Below, one piece after another: positions 22,594 through 35,692 of a DNA stretch of 64,000 bases. The stretch lies in assembly GCA_015698045.1 (NCBI GenBank), contig BLAL01000218.1, positions 1,240,001 through 1,304,000 of the forward strand, read 5' to 3'. The stretch's first letter is position 1; every line of letters starts with the position of its first letter. The notes under the pieces are model-generated. The model did no database searches. It had not been told where the DNA came from and saw nothing but the letters and a program-made list of their open reading frames with translations. This stretch comes from Rhizophagus clarus (lineage: Eukaryota > Glomeromycota > Glomeromycetes > Glomerales > Glomeraceae). The translations under genes and the position numbers were made by a program.

Positions 22594-24473
22594 TCAATAG
22601 TTCACAACTTCTTTAATTGCATCGTAACACCTTGTCATATCTGGAACATAAAATTTTTCAAATACTAATGGGAATGGAGTGCTGATAAGATAAAAACAAG
22701 ATAGAAGAATAAATAAAATGTAAATACTTTTTTTTTAACCCTTTTTTTAAAAAAAAAAATTAATTAAATTTAATAATACTTACTCCAATCCACAAACTCT
22801 TTGGATCGGCGCCTCAAGTCTTAAAAAACATCTTTCCATTATACATGTTGCAACTTCAGCAGCAAAACCAGAAGTTTGAGGTGCTTCATGCGAAATAACT
22901 AGTCTTCCAGTTTTGTTCACTGAATTTGCAACAGTATCAACATCCCAAGGTAAAAGTGATCTTAAGTCTATTAGTTCACATGATAGACCAGGAATATCTT
23001 TCTCTGCCAATTGAATGGCTCTTTCAAGGGTATATAATTGTGATCCATAGCCAACTACGGTAACATCTTTACCAGATTTGAGAATTTCGGCTTTACCTAA
23101 AGGAAGTTCATAATCACCTACTGGAACTTCTTCGACTGATCAGCCAAAAAAAAAGTGGAATAATTAAGATAACATCAAGATTATTAATAGTATCATTGTT
23201 TATAATTTAATACAACCCACCAGCAGCACGATATAAAATTTTTGGTTCAAAAAATATTACTGGATTTCGATTTCTTATTGATGCTAGTAGAAGACCCTTA
23301 GCTTGTATTGGTCCTCTTGGCATAACAACCTTTAAGAGAAAAACATGTTTATAATTTAACGAAAGAAAAGAAAACAAAATTGTTTTAAAAATAATAACTT
23401 ACGATCAATCCTGGTGTATGAGTAAAATATGCCTCCGGTGATTGGGAATGGTAGTGTCCACCATGTCCCACCGCCGAGCAAGGTGATCGAACCGTCAAAC
23501 CACCAACATTGAATAAACCGCCTGAACGGTATCTATACTTAGCAGCTTCATTAACGAGCTAATTTTTGTATAGTTATAAGTTAGAAATAACAAGTTCGAT
23601 ATAACAAGAAATTATAATATATCTACCTGATCGAAAGCTGGAAATATATAATCAGCAAATTGAATTTCGGCAATAGCTGTGTGTCCCATTGCCGCCATAC
23701 CTATACCAAATCCAACAATACCTTGTTCAGTCAATGGTGTATTGAACACTCGATCTTTTCCTATTAATTAATGAAAATAAACGTGTAATTATAATATACA
23801 TAATTAATTACAATATACATAATTAATTTGAGATAGTATCCGTATAACATACCAAACATTTCTGCTAACCCTAAAGTACAACGGAATACACCACCAAAAG
23901 CCACATCTTCTCCAAAAATAACTATAATATTTAAAAGGTAATAAGCTATTAACAATTAATTTAATAAATATATATATATATACGCATAAGAAAATTTACG
24001 CACCTGCCGTCTCATCAGTAGTCAATGCGATGCCCATGGCATCATTTATCGCCTGAAACATATTCATCCTCTTTGTCTCTCCTAGATGAACCAATTTAAT
24101 TTAAAGCAATTAAATTTACATTATAAGATAAGTTATTATAATACCATTTGCAACTCCGGTATTGGCTAATTCGGGATTTTTTAAAGCTTCTTCTTGAGTA
24201 GATTTTATGAATTTAGATTGTTCAACACCGGGTAAAAAGCCTTCTGCTGGAGGTGGAGACTCAGTTGTCTGTAGGATCGTTCTTGTCGCATGGAAAAATG
24301 CCTATTATGAAATGCCGAGTTAAATATAAAGTAAAATAATAAACATATTACATTAATAAAAAAAAACATAAAAGGGAATACCTTATTTATACCTTGTGGA
24401 TAAATCTATTTCTAATTAATGGTTTGCTATGTATGTTGCTTGCAAAGTCACGAAATAATAAAGCAAATCGCAT
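22594..24473 (-). CDS. BCKDHB: Branched-chain 2-oxo acid dehydrogenase E1 subunit beta, mitochondrial
   Basis: Nine exons on the minus strand: 24473-24393, 24301-24145, 24081-24004, 23921-23853, 23760-23627, 23558-23403, 23329-23221, 23135-22784 and 22681-22594. All introns are GT-AG, the phases agree, and the product is 407 residues. The N-terminus ([20 protein letters not shown]) is basic and lacks acidic residues apart from one Asp, as expected of a mitochondrial presequence. Family motifs include [125 protein letters not shown] and [12 protein letters not shown]. With the alpha subunit it forms the thiamine-diphosphate E1 component that decarboxylates the oxo acids of Leu, Ile and Val. 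The HYHSQSPEA segment distinguishes it from pyruvate dehydrogenase E1-beta. No defects seen. Confidence 0.96.
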
Positions 24474-25038
24474 ATTCAGAACAAGTGAAAGATCAACAAA
24501 TTAGTGAATTGCCATAAAGATCAAAATCCCACGCTTTGTATGGGGTTAGCGTATAACAAATCTGGATATGTATAATTGTCGATCTTATGAATTTATGAAT
24601 TTAAATTCTAATCTCCAATTAAATAAACTGATTAGATAACTATTGTTATGAAAAATAAGGAGTCGAAACTTACTGAACGGAAAAAATTGGTTATAATATA
24701 ACCAATAATAATATGAAAGAAAGCTAATGTGGCAATATCCGTAGGAATATTAACGCAACAAGTTAGAAACACTTCAAATGATGTTTTTAATAAAATAAAC
24801 TTTATTTAGAAATAATGTTAATTATATTTAGATTTGTACAAAGTTCAAATTTTTTTTTTTTTTTTTGTTTGTTTGTTTGGTTGCTTATTCTTTCATTTAC
24901 TCGAAAATTTATCCCTTAACCAAAGATTACTTATTTTTTTTTTTAAATATATATGTATATGTATATAACTTACTAATTCTAACTAATCTAACTAAATCAG
25001 CAAATATACTAAAAAATTTTTATAAACTTATAAATTTA
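24474..25038. other. Upstream region of BCKDHB
   Basis: Spacer between the BCKDHB start and the 3' end of the next minus-strand gene. It contains the T-run and GTTTGTTTGTTTGG words near 24,850-24,880. No gene found. Confidence 0.4.
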
Positions 25039-26940
25039 TTAACCAAGATGGGATTGTAATTGATAATCAGCCATAGCCTAAAATATGATATTTAGTTGTA
25101 ATTTTAGTTGTAAAAAAGAAAAAGAAAAATTTTAAAATAAAATTTTCACTTACTACAGAGTTGAGATTCAACTCATCGGATTGATCAATATGTGCCACAG
25201 TAATTACAAAAGATTTTTCAAGCTTATACACAGTATCACCATGATAATAGTTTGCAATTGCTGTGATTTCACAAGTCTCTGAATTTATATCTGGAGTGCC
25301 TGTCAATACATTATTTTCCCAACGGAGCCAATCCGGTAACCACGGAGAATGAAATACGGCTTTTATAGCTATATTAAAATAAATATTTAGTATTAGTAAG
25401 TAATTCAATAATTAATATTTAACTTATTTATTTACTTATTTTTTAAAAAAAACAAGTACATACATTTTACATTAACTTGTGGATCCCAAACTCTAGGAGC
25501 ATAAGTATATTTTGTTCCAACATAGGCTATCTTATCAGGAATTCCAGCTATCTTACGAGTAAACTCGCGGAATATCCACCCACCGGAGGGTGTTTTTTTG
25601 GCTTCAATATTCCATACGTGATTACCCTTGGACTTTGCTTTTTTACCATCCTCATTGAACCGAGAAATATATCTATATACATATATTTAAAGATAAGAAT
25701 AATAATTTCTAATAAATTAAACAAAATGTAAATTATCGAACCTTTGCGTCCACAAATAATTTTTCACTTTTCTTAACGGTAACATTTCTTCGTTAAAACC
25801 ATGACGAAGTAATTCTTCATGAAAGGCATTAGTGAATGCTTGAATTCGAAACTTGAATGGACGAAAGTCAGGTGATTCATCTAACTTTTGCATCTTTTTT
25901 GCCATTAAAGTCTGGTGACTATTATCAAAACAAAGTATGAAATTACTATTTATTAACATTAAACCCTTGAATTGCTTCAAACATACATTTGTTCACCCTT
26001 TGAATCCGTAGCATCCACTATGTATAAAAAAAATTTTTTTTATTCATTAGAAATCAATTATTCACACTATATATAAATATCACTTTAATACGTACGATCA
26101 GAACAGATGGTTTGTAAAAAGCTTATGAATATATCATCAAGATTCTTCAAAAGTACGGGATCTAATGGTGCATGTGTATGAGTACGTGGAGCATTAGGAA
26201 GTACAACACCTTGTTGAGCATATATAGGAGCCGGCTGTATATAAAAAAGAAGTCAGTTTACTAGGGGGGGAAAATCAAGGTTTAATTATTTAGATTAACT
26301 ATGCAAACCTGCGGAGCGAAATGATCACTAGAATTGGCCAAATCACGAACATTAACGGAATACACTTCACTTGTGATGGTAGGAGTATCTTCAATATTTG
26401 ACTTCATAGCCTTTCTAGATTTATCATATTTTATAGGTGTATTTCTCTAATATAATTATTAAAAATTATTAATAAACCAAATGTGATAAAATTTGAAATA
26501 ACAAAGCCATATGGTCGAACCTTATTTGATTTTGGCGCCATAGGTGGTTGTACGGATACTGCCGTTGATGGAGATGCTTGTGGCGTAGTATGTGGAGTAG
26601 CTATGGAATGCTTTTTTTAATATAATAGTAATAAATAATAAACGTTTATATAAAAAAGAAAAAAAAAATTTCAATCTTATAATGAATTTTAATGCTGGTA
26701 ATCTAATCTCTCGAATTAAAGAATTATTTACCCTTAAATTCTATAAAATAAATAAAATTTTGTAAGCATAAATGATTAAAAATGATTAATCCAATTTCTA
26801 AGAGGAATCATAGTTACCAGCTGTTCAATGTTTGTTTTAAAGTCTTTCAATACATTGATAGTTTTTGTTATATCTTCAAGACGGTTAAAAGCTTCGCCTT
26901 CTATACCACGAGTAAATTGTTCTTTGGCTTCTTGAGCCAT
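25039..26940 (-). CDS. Conserved protein of unknown function with putative Ig-like (He_PIG-type) segment
   Basis: I infer ten minus-strand exons: 26940-26818, 26740-26732 (9 nt), 26610-26521, 26446-26309, 26234-26096, 26017-25987, 25918-25742, 25672-25464, 25368-25154 and 25077-25039. All are GT-AG and phase-consistent, giving 389 residues (386 without the microexon). The layout is an N-terminal helical segment (MAQEAKEQFTRGIEGEAFNR), a Pro/Thr/Ser-rich linker (residues about 45-70), a helical middle (LDESPDFRPFKFRIQAFTNA, then RHGFNEEMLPLRKVKNYLWT), and a C-terminal part with WLPDWLRWENNVLTGTP. The W-L-x-W...LTGTP pattern is typical of the putative Ig domain seen in bacterial and fungal surface proteins. 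There is no signal peptide or membrane segment, so a cytosolic or nuclear place is more likely. I do not recognise an orthologue with known function. Two donors read GTTCGA, a weak form. Confidence 0.8.
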
Positions 26941-27061
26941 CAGAACAATGCTAAGGAAAATACATATTTTTTAAATACATTAGATCAAAGTATGATTATT
27001 GTTATATGAATAAACATAAAAGTTGTTCAAAAGTAGATCTTGATGATATCTCAAAAACGGT
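26941..27061. other. Upstream region of the Ig-like gene
   Basis: Short AT-rich promoter-side sequence; no specific element can be named. Confidence 0.3.
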
Positions 27062-27072
27062 TTACTAAAAAA

Positions 27073-27346
27073 GTCATGTTATGATATTCACGCGCGATGC
27101 TTTGTACCAAGTACCCTTTCTTTCGGTCACTAAAAGAAAGAGTAGTTTAAGTGGAGACCTAATAAACCGTACCTCTCAAAAAGTTGGGTCACATTCATAC
27201 TCAAAAATTTTTTTTTTTATGTATTCAGTAATAGTACCAAGTATTATTTGTTGGGGTTGGTTTCTTTGGGGTAGGGACGTTGGGGGGTACGCTTTTTGAA
27301 GGCCTCTCGAAAGAGGGGTTTGAAGAAAAAAAAAAAAAAAAAAGAG
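27073..27346 (+). mobile_element. Poly(A)-tailed retroposed insertion (SINE or RNA retrocopy) with 11-bp duplication
   Basis: A 274-bp block, less AT-rich than its surroundings, ends in a run of about 19 A. It is flanked by perfect copies of TTACTAAAAAA (27062-27072 and 27347-27357). The body contains apparent hairpins, for example CTTTCTTTCGG...AAAAGAAAG and CCTCTCGAAAGAGG near its 3' end, and G-rich stretches such as GGGGTAGGGACG. These marks fit LINE-mediated retroposition of a structured RNA or a SINE. I see no tRNA-type A and B boxes, so the source RNA is unknown. Confidence 0.65.
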
Positions 27347-27357
27347 TTACTAAAAAA

Positions 27358-28811
27358 CTGAGCTTAATAAATGAGTGCCGGAACCTAATTTATCCGGAGA
27401 CTTGTACAAGTTTCAAAAAACCAACAAATATAGTCATATGTTAAACAGGGAGTACCTAATAGTACATCATCATGATGCAACCGAAATAAAGGAACGTGTT
27501 TATTGAACATTTTGTATTCTATATTGTAATAACTAAATACGCGCTAGCTTTTTCAATAAAAAATTTAAACATTCCAGGTTTGCGAAATTTGCGCTATAGC
27601 AAGCAAGATATTTGATTTTTTGTTGGTTTGTTTTTTTTCATGACAAATTATGAAATGGACTAATAATTATCATTATGATGAACTAACAATAATAAAAATT
27701 GGCGTCGGAGCCGTGGCGTAAATTGTGAAATTCAAATTACTTAAAATTCTCGTTTCTTCTTTTAAACGGGGATTGCTACACCAATAACACCATGTAATTA
27801 AAAATTAGTTTCACAGTAATATTATTATAATTGTTCTTTTTCCTCGTAAGATTGTTTGCTAAGAACGGTAATCCGAATTTTTTTTTCATTAAAAAAAAAT
27901 TTCATACCTCATTTAGAAAATTTTAATATACCAATATTTGATGTGGCTTATTTTTACCTTTTAACATAATAAATAAACGAATATCTTTTGTGACAGGTTG
28001 AAGATTCGGCAACTAATCCCAATATTAGACCATGGAATTTAGGGTTAACCATGTTGTCGATCATGAATGAAACCCTATCGAACGGACGTTAATTACATGT
28101 AATTATACTTAAAATAAACGCGAAATAAATGTGTCATATATATATATATATGTAGTAAATAAATTGAATAGTTTGTACTAATTACAAATAAATTCAAAAT
28201 AGCTTTCAAGATCAAAATGTCAAATATATCTGGCGTATTTGTGACAACTGGAAATGCGATGCTTCTACCTGCCACCAAAATCGTTTATTTTATATTGTTT
28301 TCAACTAAAGCAATTCGCCCTCCCTCCCTAAGGCTATTTCTTTTGCATATTTACATCTCGAACCTATCATAACAGTTTTAATATAGTTAGATAACGTATC
28401 TTATTTTGAAATGTGTTATTTCTCCATGAATAAAAATATTAAAAACAGAAAGTTATTTGTTACATTCCGGGTTGTTTTCTGTAAAGGTTGCATATTCACG
28501 GAATTTATCGAAATTGATTTGATTTTTGCCGATCTTGTCACGTAGTCAAAAATAGCAATAAATATGTTTATTTGTACGTAATATTGTTTTATACAAGATG
28601 TTTTGTTAATTTACCACATTTAGGCGAGTGAAATTTGAATTACAGCAGTGATTGTAGCGGAAATTATGAATGAAATTGCCAGTATGTCAATAATAATAAA
28701 ATTTATACTACAAATATACAAATAATAATAATATACAATAAATATACAATAAAATAATAATAAATATAAAAAAAATACACGTTATGATTTATTTAACTAG
28801 CGAAATCGTTT
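27358..28811. other. Non-coding region before the kinase cluster
   Basis: AT-rich. It contains an (AT)n microsatellite near 28,137-28,152 and TAATAATAA runs near 28,690-28,760. Short frames here have no recognisable content. Confidence 0.45.
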
Positions 28812-30525
28812 TCAAATATCAAAATTGATTTCTTTGCTTTTGTAATCTAGAAATGAATTAGTTAGCAAATTTAATTTAGTTTGATTGAACATAAATTTGT
28901 GACTTACCACTTTTTTTAGATTTATTGGAATTTGTATTATCGATATCAAACCCAAATTCCTTTGTCAAATAATCTAAAAATATATAAAATTGATTAAAAT
29001 AATATATATACAGATAAGTAAATAAAAGTAATACTTACCATTACTCTCATTTGGAAATAATTTGAATTTTTTAATAATCTTATCTATTTTTTTTTTTTTA
29101 AAAAAAAAAAAGAAATTAAATTTATAATTTACTTAAAAAAAAATTATACCGTTTATCAGATTATCATCAAACTTTCTCTTAACTTTTTTTTTTTAAAAAA
29201 AGAAATGCGTTATTGATTTTAGTAACAAAATGATGAAGATTACTTTAAATTATTTTACCTGTTTCTGAAACAATGCGTTGACTTCTCAAATTTCTTGTAG
29301 ATTCTACAGAGCTTATCATTGCGCTTAAAGGTCTACTTTTGTAGTATGCTCCTGAATGGTTTGTTGCTATAGGTCCAATATCTGATGATTTTATAATTTT
29401 GGTTGAATTACCATTAAGAGATTCATTAGACCAAATAATTCCAATTTTTTCATATATTTCAGTAGCTTTTGGTCGTTTCTTTGGATCAGAAAGCCAACAT
29501 TTTTTCATTAATTCAATATAACCTTCAGGTGCATTTGTAACGATTGAAGGACGAAGACCATCACATATTTCAATAATAAGATCTGTATCATGGCTTTTAT
29601 CCCAAAAAGGTCTTCTGCCCGTCATTAATTCCCACATAATCATACCAAAACTATATATATCCGATTCTTTGGTATATTTCTCTCTTTGAAAAAGTTCTGG
29701 AGCAACATAAGGAATAATACCGTAAATTTCATCGTAGATTTGCTTAGTCCTAAGTCACCCGTTATCGGTAATTTGCTTTCTGTCATAAAAATATTTCCGC
29801 TATGGTAATCTTTGTGAATAATATTTACATCATGTATATTATACAGTCCATGTATCATTGAACTTAATATTCTTAACTTATTTTCCCAGTCAATATTGAA
29901 AAAGTCATTTTTTATCCAATGAGCTAGATCTCCTGTTTCATAATATTTTGTGATTATCATAAAATTTTGTGTTGTTGGATTTTGAGTAATTCCAAAATAC
30001 GTATTAATGTTGTTACGAGCATAATGTTTTAAAGTACTATAACTTTGAAATATCTTGATCTAAAATAAAAAAAAACATTAATTTCAAGTTATTTATCTTT
30101 TTTAAAATTAGAACGAGCTACCGATACCTCATTTAGTTCATTATAATTGATTTCTTTAAAATTACTAAGTTCCTTGAGGGCAACCACCTTAGTTTTTTAC
30201 GATTCCAATTGAAAATTGGACCATCTGTCCATGTTGCTTTATAGATTTTACTAAATCCTCCTTCGGCAATAAATTCCAAATCTTTGAATTTGTCATAGGG
30301 AACAAATTCAAACATTTCACCATGATTGGATAACGTATTCTTGATAAAATTATCAATAATTTCATTTCCACTTGATACAATTTCTATTTCTATTTTATTA
30401 CATATATCGCAAATTTTTTTTTTTCTATTCCTTTGTATTCCTTTGAGACAAGAGTAATGCTTGAACGACATAAATTCTTCTCCTTTAAAATGAACTATCA
30501 TTTTTACAAATGTAATTTTTATCAA
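28812..30525 (-). pseudogene. TKL-like kinase copy 1, frameshifted
   Basis: Same plan as its neighbours: exon 1 (30525-30128) with a Cys-pair N-terminus (CDICNK) and glycine loop IAEGGFSKIYKATW, kinase exon (30059-29259), and small tail exons 29182-29150, 29083-29039, 28973-28908 and 28846-28812. The catalytic motifs remain (HKDYHSGN; GDLGLSK; YVAPELF; DIYSFGMIMWELM). Two reading-frame breaks disable it: one near 30190, between the insert after GPI and the ATP-binding Lys segment (VVALKEL), and one near 29745, just after GDLGLSKS. The kinase exon length (801) is off by one base from the 3n+1 of the intact copies. I infer a recent pseudogene. Confidence 0.85.
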
Positions 30526-31541
30526 TACGGTAAAATTAATTCAAGCGGCGCTTTTATCTAGATTAAGATTCACGTGAAAAAATATGTTCCACAAGAGTGT
30601 TCTGAGAAGAATCTCATAGAAATCGAACTTGGAATCGATTCTTAACCAGTTAATAACCGGTTAAGGCTTTTTGGTTTACTATTAAATACATCATTATACG
30701 TTTTTTATTTGAGTACTTTGTTTTTCTATGATTGACATTTTAACGGATGATTATTATTTATAATTGATTAACTTCAATGATGTGTAGTATGTATGTGTAT
30801 ACCTTTTTCATATTTTTTTACCGTCGAATGAACTCTGTAAATAGAAATAGCACGTTTTCGCAAAGTTATTTATCTATTTGTTTTACTTTTCATTGATATT
30901 TATTATGAAATTCAGAATCTCGTCCACAAAGTGGATTATAGAAATTATGTTATATGTATAGCATCGAAACAATTAGAAGAAATTGAACTTCATTATTGAC
31001 GTTACGTGCTTTGACTATATCATTTATGTACAGCTTTTTGATCCCTTGTACATCGTAATTTGTTCATTATGTTTAATATGGAAGGAAAAATCTATAAAGT
31101 AATTTGGAGAGATCAATAAATTATTGATTCGTGAAAACGAGTATAATAAATTTGATGGTTTTTTTTTATATATATTATAGTTTAGTATTGGCACCAGTTA
31201 AAACTTAAGATTTGGGAACTATACTATACTGGGCTCAGCAGAAATACGGGGGGCTGTTGTAACTCTATTCCAATTTCCAAATTAGACTTCAAATTAGAAT
31301 TTTTAATTTAAGATTGCTCATGCCCAAAATGTTTCGTATCAGATCTGGTTTGGAATATTAGTCAAAATTTGGCTTCTTTCTCCACTCTTACTATAAACTC
31401 CATAAAAATTTATTACTCATTTCGCACGAAATGACCTTATAAAAGAAATTTCATTTTTTTTTTATTGGATTTTATATATATAATTTTTTATTACTAAAAA
31501 TATATGCAAACTGCTAACCAAATTTTTGCAAATTTTGAAAC
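30526..31541. other. Intergenic spacer, kinase copies 1 and 2
   Basis: AT-rich. It contains an isolated GC-containing stretch (GGGCTCAGCAGAAATACGGG, near 31,230) that I cannot assign. No gene seen. Confidence 0.4.
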
Positions 31542-33377
31542 TCAAATATCAAATTTGATTTCTTTTGTAATATACAAATCTATATTTATGAAATAAAAAT
31601 TAGTTTAAAAAATTATCGTCATTAATAAATAATCGATGTCTATTTACATACCTTTATTATCAAATTTATTAATATTATTGTCAATGTCAAATTTCAATTC
31701 TTTTGTCAAATAATCTAGGAGAATAGTATAAATTAATTGTATTATGGCATTTTATAATAAAATAAACTCAAAATAAATATTTACCATTATTTTCATTTTT
31801 GCGTAATTTTTTGAGAATTATATCTATAATATTTTTAAATAAATGATTAATATATTATATATCATTAAATCACTACAAAATAATTTTTTTTTTATTTTAC
31901 CATTCTCATCATTTTCTTTAACATTTTCAAAAAATTCATCAATCTTTCTTTTATCTAAATATACAAGATATCAGTTATCAGTAACAAATATAAAATTATA
32001 ACATATGATGTTGAAAAATAACCAGTACCGATTTTTTTAATATTTATTGTATTTTCTGCAGATATTATCATTGTACTTAGTTGTCTACTTTTATAGATAG
32101 CATCTGGATTAACTGTTGTTATAGGTCCAATATTTGACGATTCTATTATTTTAGTTGTATCTTTCCATTCCTTTTCCAACATAACTTTAATTTTATTATA
32201 TATATTATTAGCTGTCGGTCTTTTACTTGGATCAGATTGCCAACATTTTTTCATTAATTTTACATATCCTTCAGGAGCATTTGTGGTAATTGGAGGTCGA
32301 AGACCATCCCATATTTCAATTATAAGACTTGTATCATGGCTTTTATCCCAAAAAGATTTTCTACCAGTCATTAATTCCCACATAATCATACCAAAACTAT
32401 ATATATCTGATGCTTTAGTATATTTCTCTCCTCGGAAAATCTCTGGAGCAACATAAGGAATAATGCCATAAACTTCTTTGTTCTCATCATTTGTTGATTC
32501 AATCGCGGATTTACTTAATCCTAAATCACCCATTATTGGAGTACTTCCTAATAAAAAGATATTTCCACTATGATAATCTTGGTGAGTAATTCCTGCATTG
32601 TGTATTTCTTTAAGTCCAGATATAATATCATCTAATTTATTTAATTTATTATACCACTTCATATTAAAAAAATCTTTAGTTATATAACGCGTAAGATCTC
32701 CTGATTCACAATAATTCATAATTATCATATAATTTTTGGATTCAGGATGTTGAGTGATTCCATAATATTTATTAACGTACTCATAGTAATTTGCTTTTGA
32801 ATTTTTTACATGAATATTGTAATTACTCAACATACGAAATATCTTAATCTAAAATAAATAAAAAAATAATTTAATTAATTATATTTTTAATAATGAAAAA
32901 TGATATAGGGTTCTATACCTCATTTAACTTTTCGGAATCGATGTTTTTAGAATCATCAAGTTCCTTGAGGACAACTATCTTATTAGCATGACGATTATAT
33001 TCTTGTTTTTCACAATTTCAAGTCGTTATTGGACCATCTATCCAAGTTGCCTTATAAATTTTACTAAATCCTCCTTCAGCAATAAATTTCAAATCTTTGA
33101 ATTTATCAAAAGGAGCAAAATCCAGCCTTACACCATAAATTAATGTGCTCATAATAAGATTGTCAATATCTTCATTACCACTTGGTGTAAATTTTGTTGC
33201 TGCTTTGTAACATTGATCACAAACATCATAAAGATATCTCTTTAAAGATTCTTTTTTTCTGGTGTTACAACCATAACAATTGCATTTGATAGTAATCTCA
33301 TGTATTTCGTTTAAAGGTTTTAGTTTTCTGCAATAAAAGCATCTCTTGAATTTTGATTTTGAATCATTTGAAGCCAT
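31542..33377 (-). pseudogene. TKL-like kinase copy 2, single nonsense codon
   Basis: Six exons: 33377-32919, 32848-32029, 31954-31901, 31823-31785, 31714-31652 and 31579-31542, all GT-AG. It is a close paralogue of copy 7 (53 kb). Exon 1 has a zinc-finger-like N-terminus (CFYCRK...CNCYGC...CDQC) and the glycine loop IAEGGFSKIYKATW. Exon 2 holds HQDYHSGN, GDLGLSKSA, PYVAPEIF and SFGMIMWELMTGRK. The tail exons end in DLYITKEIKFDI. The only clear lesion is TGA at 33018-33020, where copy 7 has TGG. That would stop translation before the ATP-binding lysine. It is young enough that splice sites and the rest of the frame remain intact. Readthrough, or a start downstream, cannot be excluded. Confidence 0.85.
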
Positions 33378-33404
33378 AATGTGATATGATTTATTTTTAA
33401 ACAA

Positions 33405-35692
33405 AGGAATTAACAGTATATATACTGTATATCATATGATTAAATGAATGGTATTGTTATAATCATATTTTTCTTTGATTTTTCACCTAATAGGGTAGGT
33501 ATTCTAACAATGATTATCCAATTACGAAATTCGAAACTGCTAAAATCATTTTGTGATTAATCCACAAAAATAACATACAAGTTTCTAAAATTGCTGAATT
33601 TCCTTTTTTATCCACAAGGAATTCGGAAATTCGGGAAGGAAATTCCACAATGAAGGCCCAAGTGGTTTTGCCGAGAAAATTTCCAAAGAAACTTTGGAAA
33701 AAAAAATAAAACATCCATGCAGGTTCTATTATACGGATTTGGTTCATTTCACTGACAATCATTCCAAGATTCTTTTATAAACCTTATTTTAGTTAATTGT
33801 AATCATTCGATATTTACACATTATTTATCAATCATATATCGATGATAGAGACATGAATTTACTATCATTCAATGCTCCTTGATGAGAGAATTCCAAAGAG
33901 CTATGATTTATCTTTATAGAATTGTTAGATGGTGGGTAAGTGCATTTTAAAAAATCCAATAGATTACCGAACTTATTTGAAGATTCTATAGTCAAAAGTA
34001 AATGATGGGTTAAGATTAAGAAAATTTAGATATAAAAATATTTTTGCTATTTAAATTTTTTTTTTTCTTTAGCGACTCCAGATTCCAGCACTTGTTCAAA
34101 AATTAGCGTTTCATTAATTTTTTCAAGTAGTTTAAACATTTTTAGTTAAAAAATTTTGATAAATTCGTGTGGAAATATTATTTAAAAATAACTGAGCTGC
34201 TATAGTAATTCCCGATATGTATTAGTATCTTTCACTGGGTTCCAAGACAGATCACGAATTATATTAATGTTTTTTACTGTCTACTTTTTCGCTTATTACA
34301 GCTAAATGTAGTTTTTTAAAAATAAATATTTAAGTCATGATGTCATTAACATTTAATCACATGTTTTATTACGAAACAATTTTGCAAATAAAACGGTTGA
34401 TATTTCGGGTCTGGTCGACAAACAAAAGACCGGAGGGGTCATATTCCCGGATATTGGTTAGGGTTAGGATTAGTTAGGTTAGATTTGAGATTAGTTAAAT
34501 AGGCAAATAATTACCAGAATAGCATCACCCTCTTTTCATAAAAATAAAATAAAATTACATTCTGATATTTCTTGTTGGCGAAACGTTTATTGGTGAAATA
34601 ATTACTTCACCGACAACCATTTCATCGACAAAGTCAAACAAAATTAAATGCGTTCCCAAAAGATAACATAATAATATCAATATCATACCACGAATTTTTA
34701 AATTCCCGTGTCTTGGAATATAATTAAAGTAGATTATTTCTATTTTCAAAAAGTGAATTTTACGGAGGAATCTTGGGGGATCTGAAATCGAAAAATAAAA
34801 TCATCAATCAAATGAGAAAATCGGATAATTTAATTTTTTTTGTTTAACAATGAGACAAGGAGTATTATTAAGGGGATTTCTATACAATAAATTTAGATCA
34901 TCCGTACCGTATCGTCTCGGTTCATCCGTAGATTAGATCTAAAATTCATGTGATTTTGTAAATCTTTCTTTATTATTCTCCCTTTTTAAATATTTTAATT
35001 CCATTTATTGAATGGGAAATGAACTTATCTTCATTGCCGAGAGAAATAAATATGATATTACGTTTCACAATTAAAAAAAAAAAATAAAAAATAAAAATAA
35101 ATAAAAATTATTTTCAGAAATAATCATCTTTTACACTTTATGAAAAAGATCAGTATTTTATTAAAAAAATACTTTATGCAAATCATTAATTCTAAATATC
35201 TGATGATGGTACAAAAAAGAGAAAATACGCAATTTTCTTTAATATGCATAAATACTATAAATAATAAATATGGGATTTATCTTCACAAACATATTTGTCA
35301 TCAGCATAAAAGTGATTTTTCCTAACCTCGGTCCAATCCTAATCTAACCTCTAATTTAATCTTCGTAATAATTTATTTAATAATTTATTAAGTACTAATT
35401 AGAACCAGAATTTTATATGGAAAAGATTTATCATTTTTGATTTTTGATTATTAATATTAAACATCCTTTATATACAATGTTAACGTAAAGATAATAAAAA
35501 AGTTTCTTTTAAGTTAAATGCACGTGAAAGTTCATTAAATTGAGAACGCAAATAATTTACATTAAAATATTTTGATATAAAATGGAACTCAACACACTCA
35601 GAACAAAAATATTGCTTCTTCACTTTTTATTAAATAAAATAATTTCATTAATTTATCAAATTTCTAGTTAATTTCTTAATAAATTTTTAGCG
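33405..35692. other. Intergenic region upstream of the ABC transporter gene
   Basis: No gene recognised. A GTTAGGGTTAGGATTAGTTAGG run near 34,450 and CCTAACCTCGG...CCTAATCTAACC near 35,320 are loosely inverted and might mark an old element of about 900 bp. The GCGAAACG/CACCGACAACC words at 34,575-34,640 look like repeat debris. Confidence 0.35.

Noticed and set aside
27036..27365. Possible box C/D snoRNA (TGATGA near 27,040 and CTGA near 27,358)
   Set aside because: No terminal stem brings the boxes together, the base before the C box does not fit the consensus, and the interval is better explained as a poly(A) retroposon with an 11-bp duplication.
28340..28360. TAGGTTCGAGATG on the minus strand as a tRNA B-box
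   Set aside because: No matching A-box or cloverleaf arms could be formed around it.
33514..33762. 82-codon minus-strand frame upstream of kinase copy 2
   Set aside because: No motif, no splice-site support, and no counterpart upstream of the twin gene, copy 7.
34448..34480. Telomere-like GTTAGGGTTAGGATTAGTTAGG
   Set aside because: Only about two TTAGGG units with irregular neighbours. It is internal to the window and not an array.
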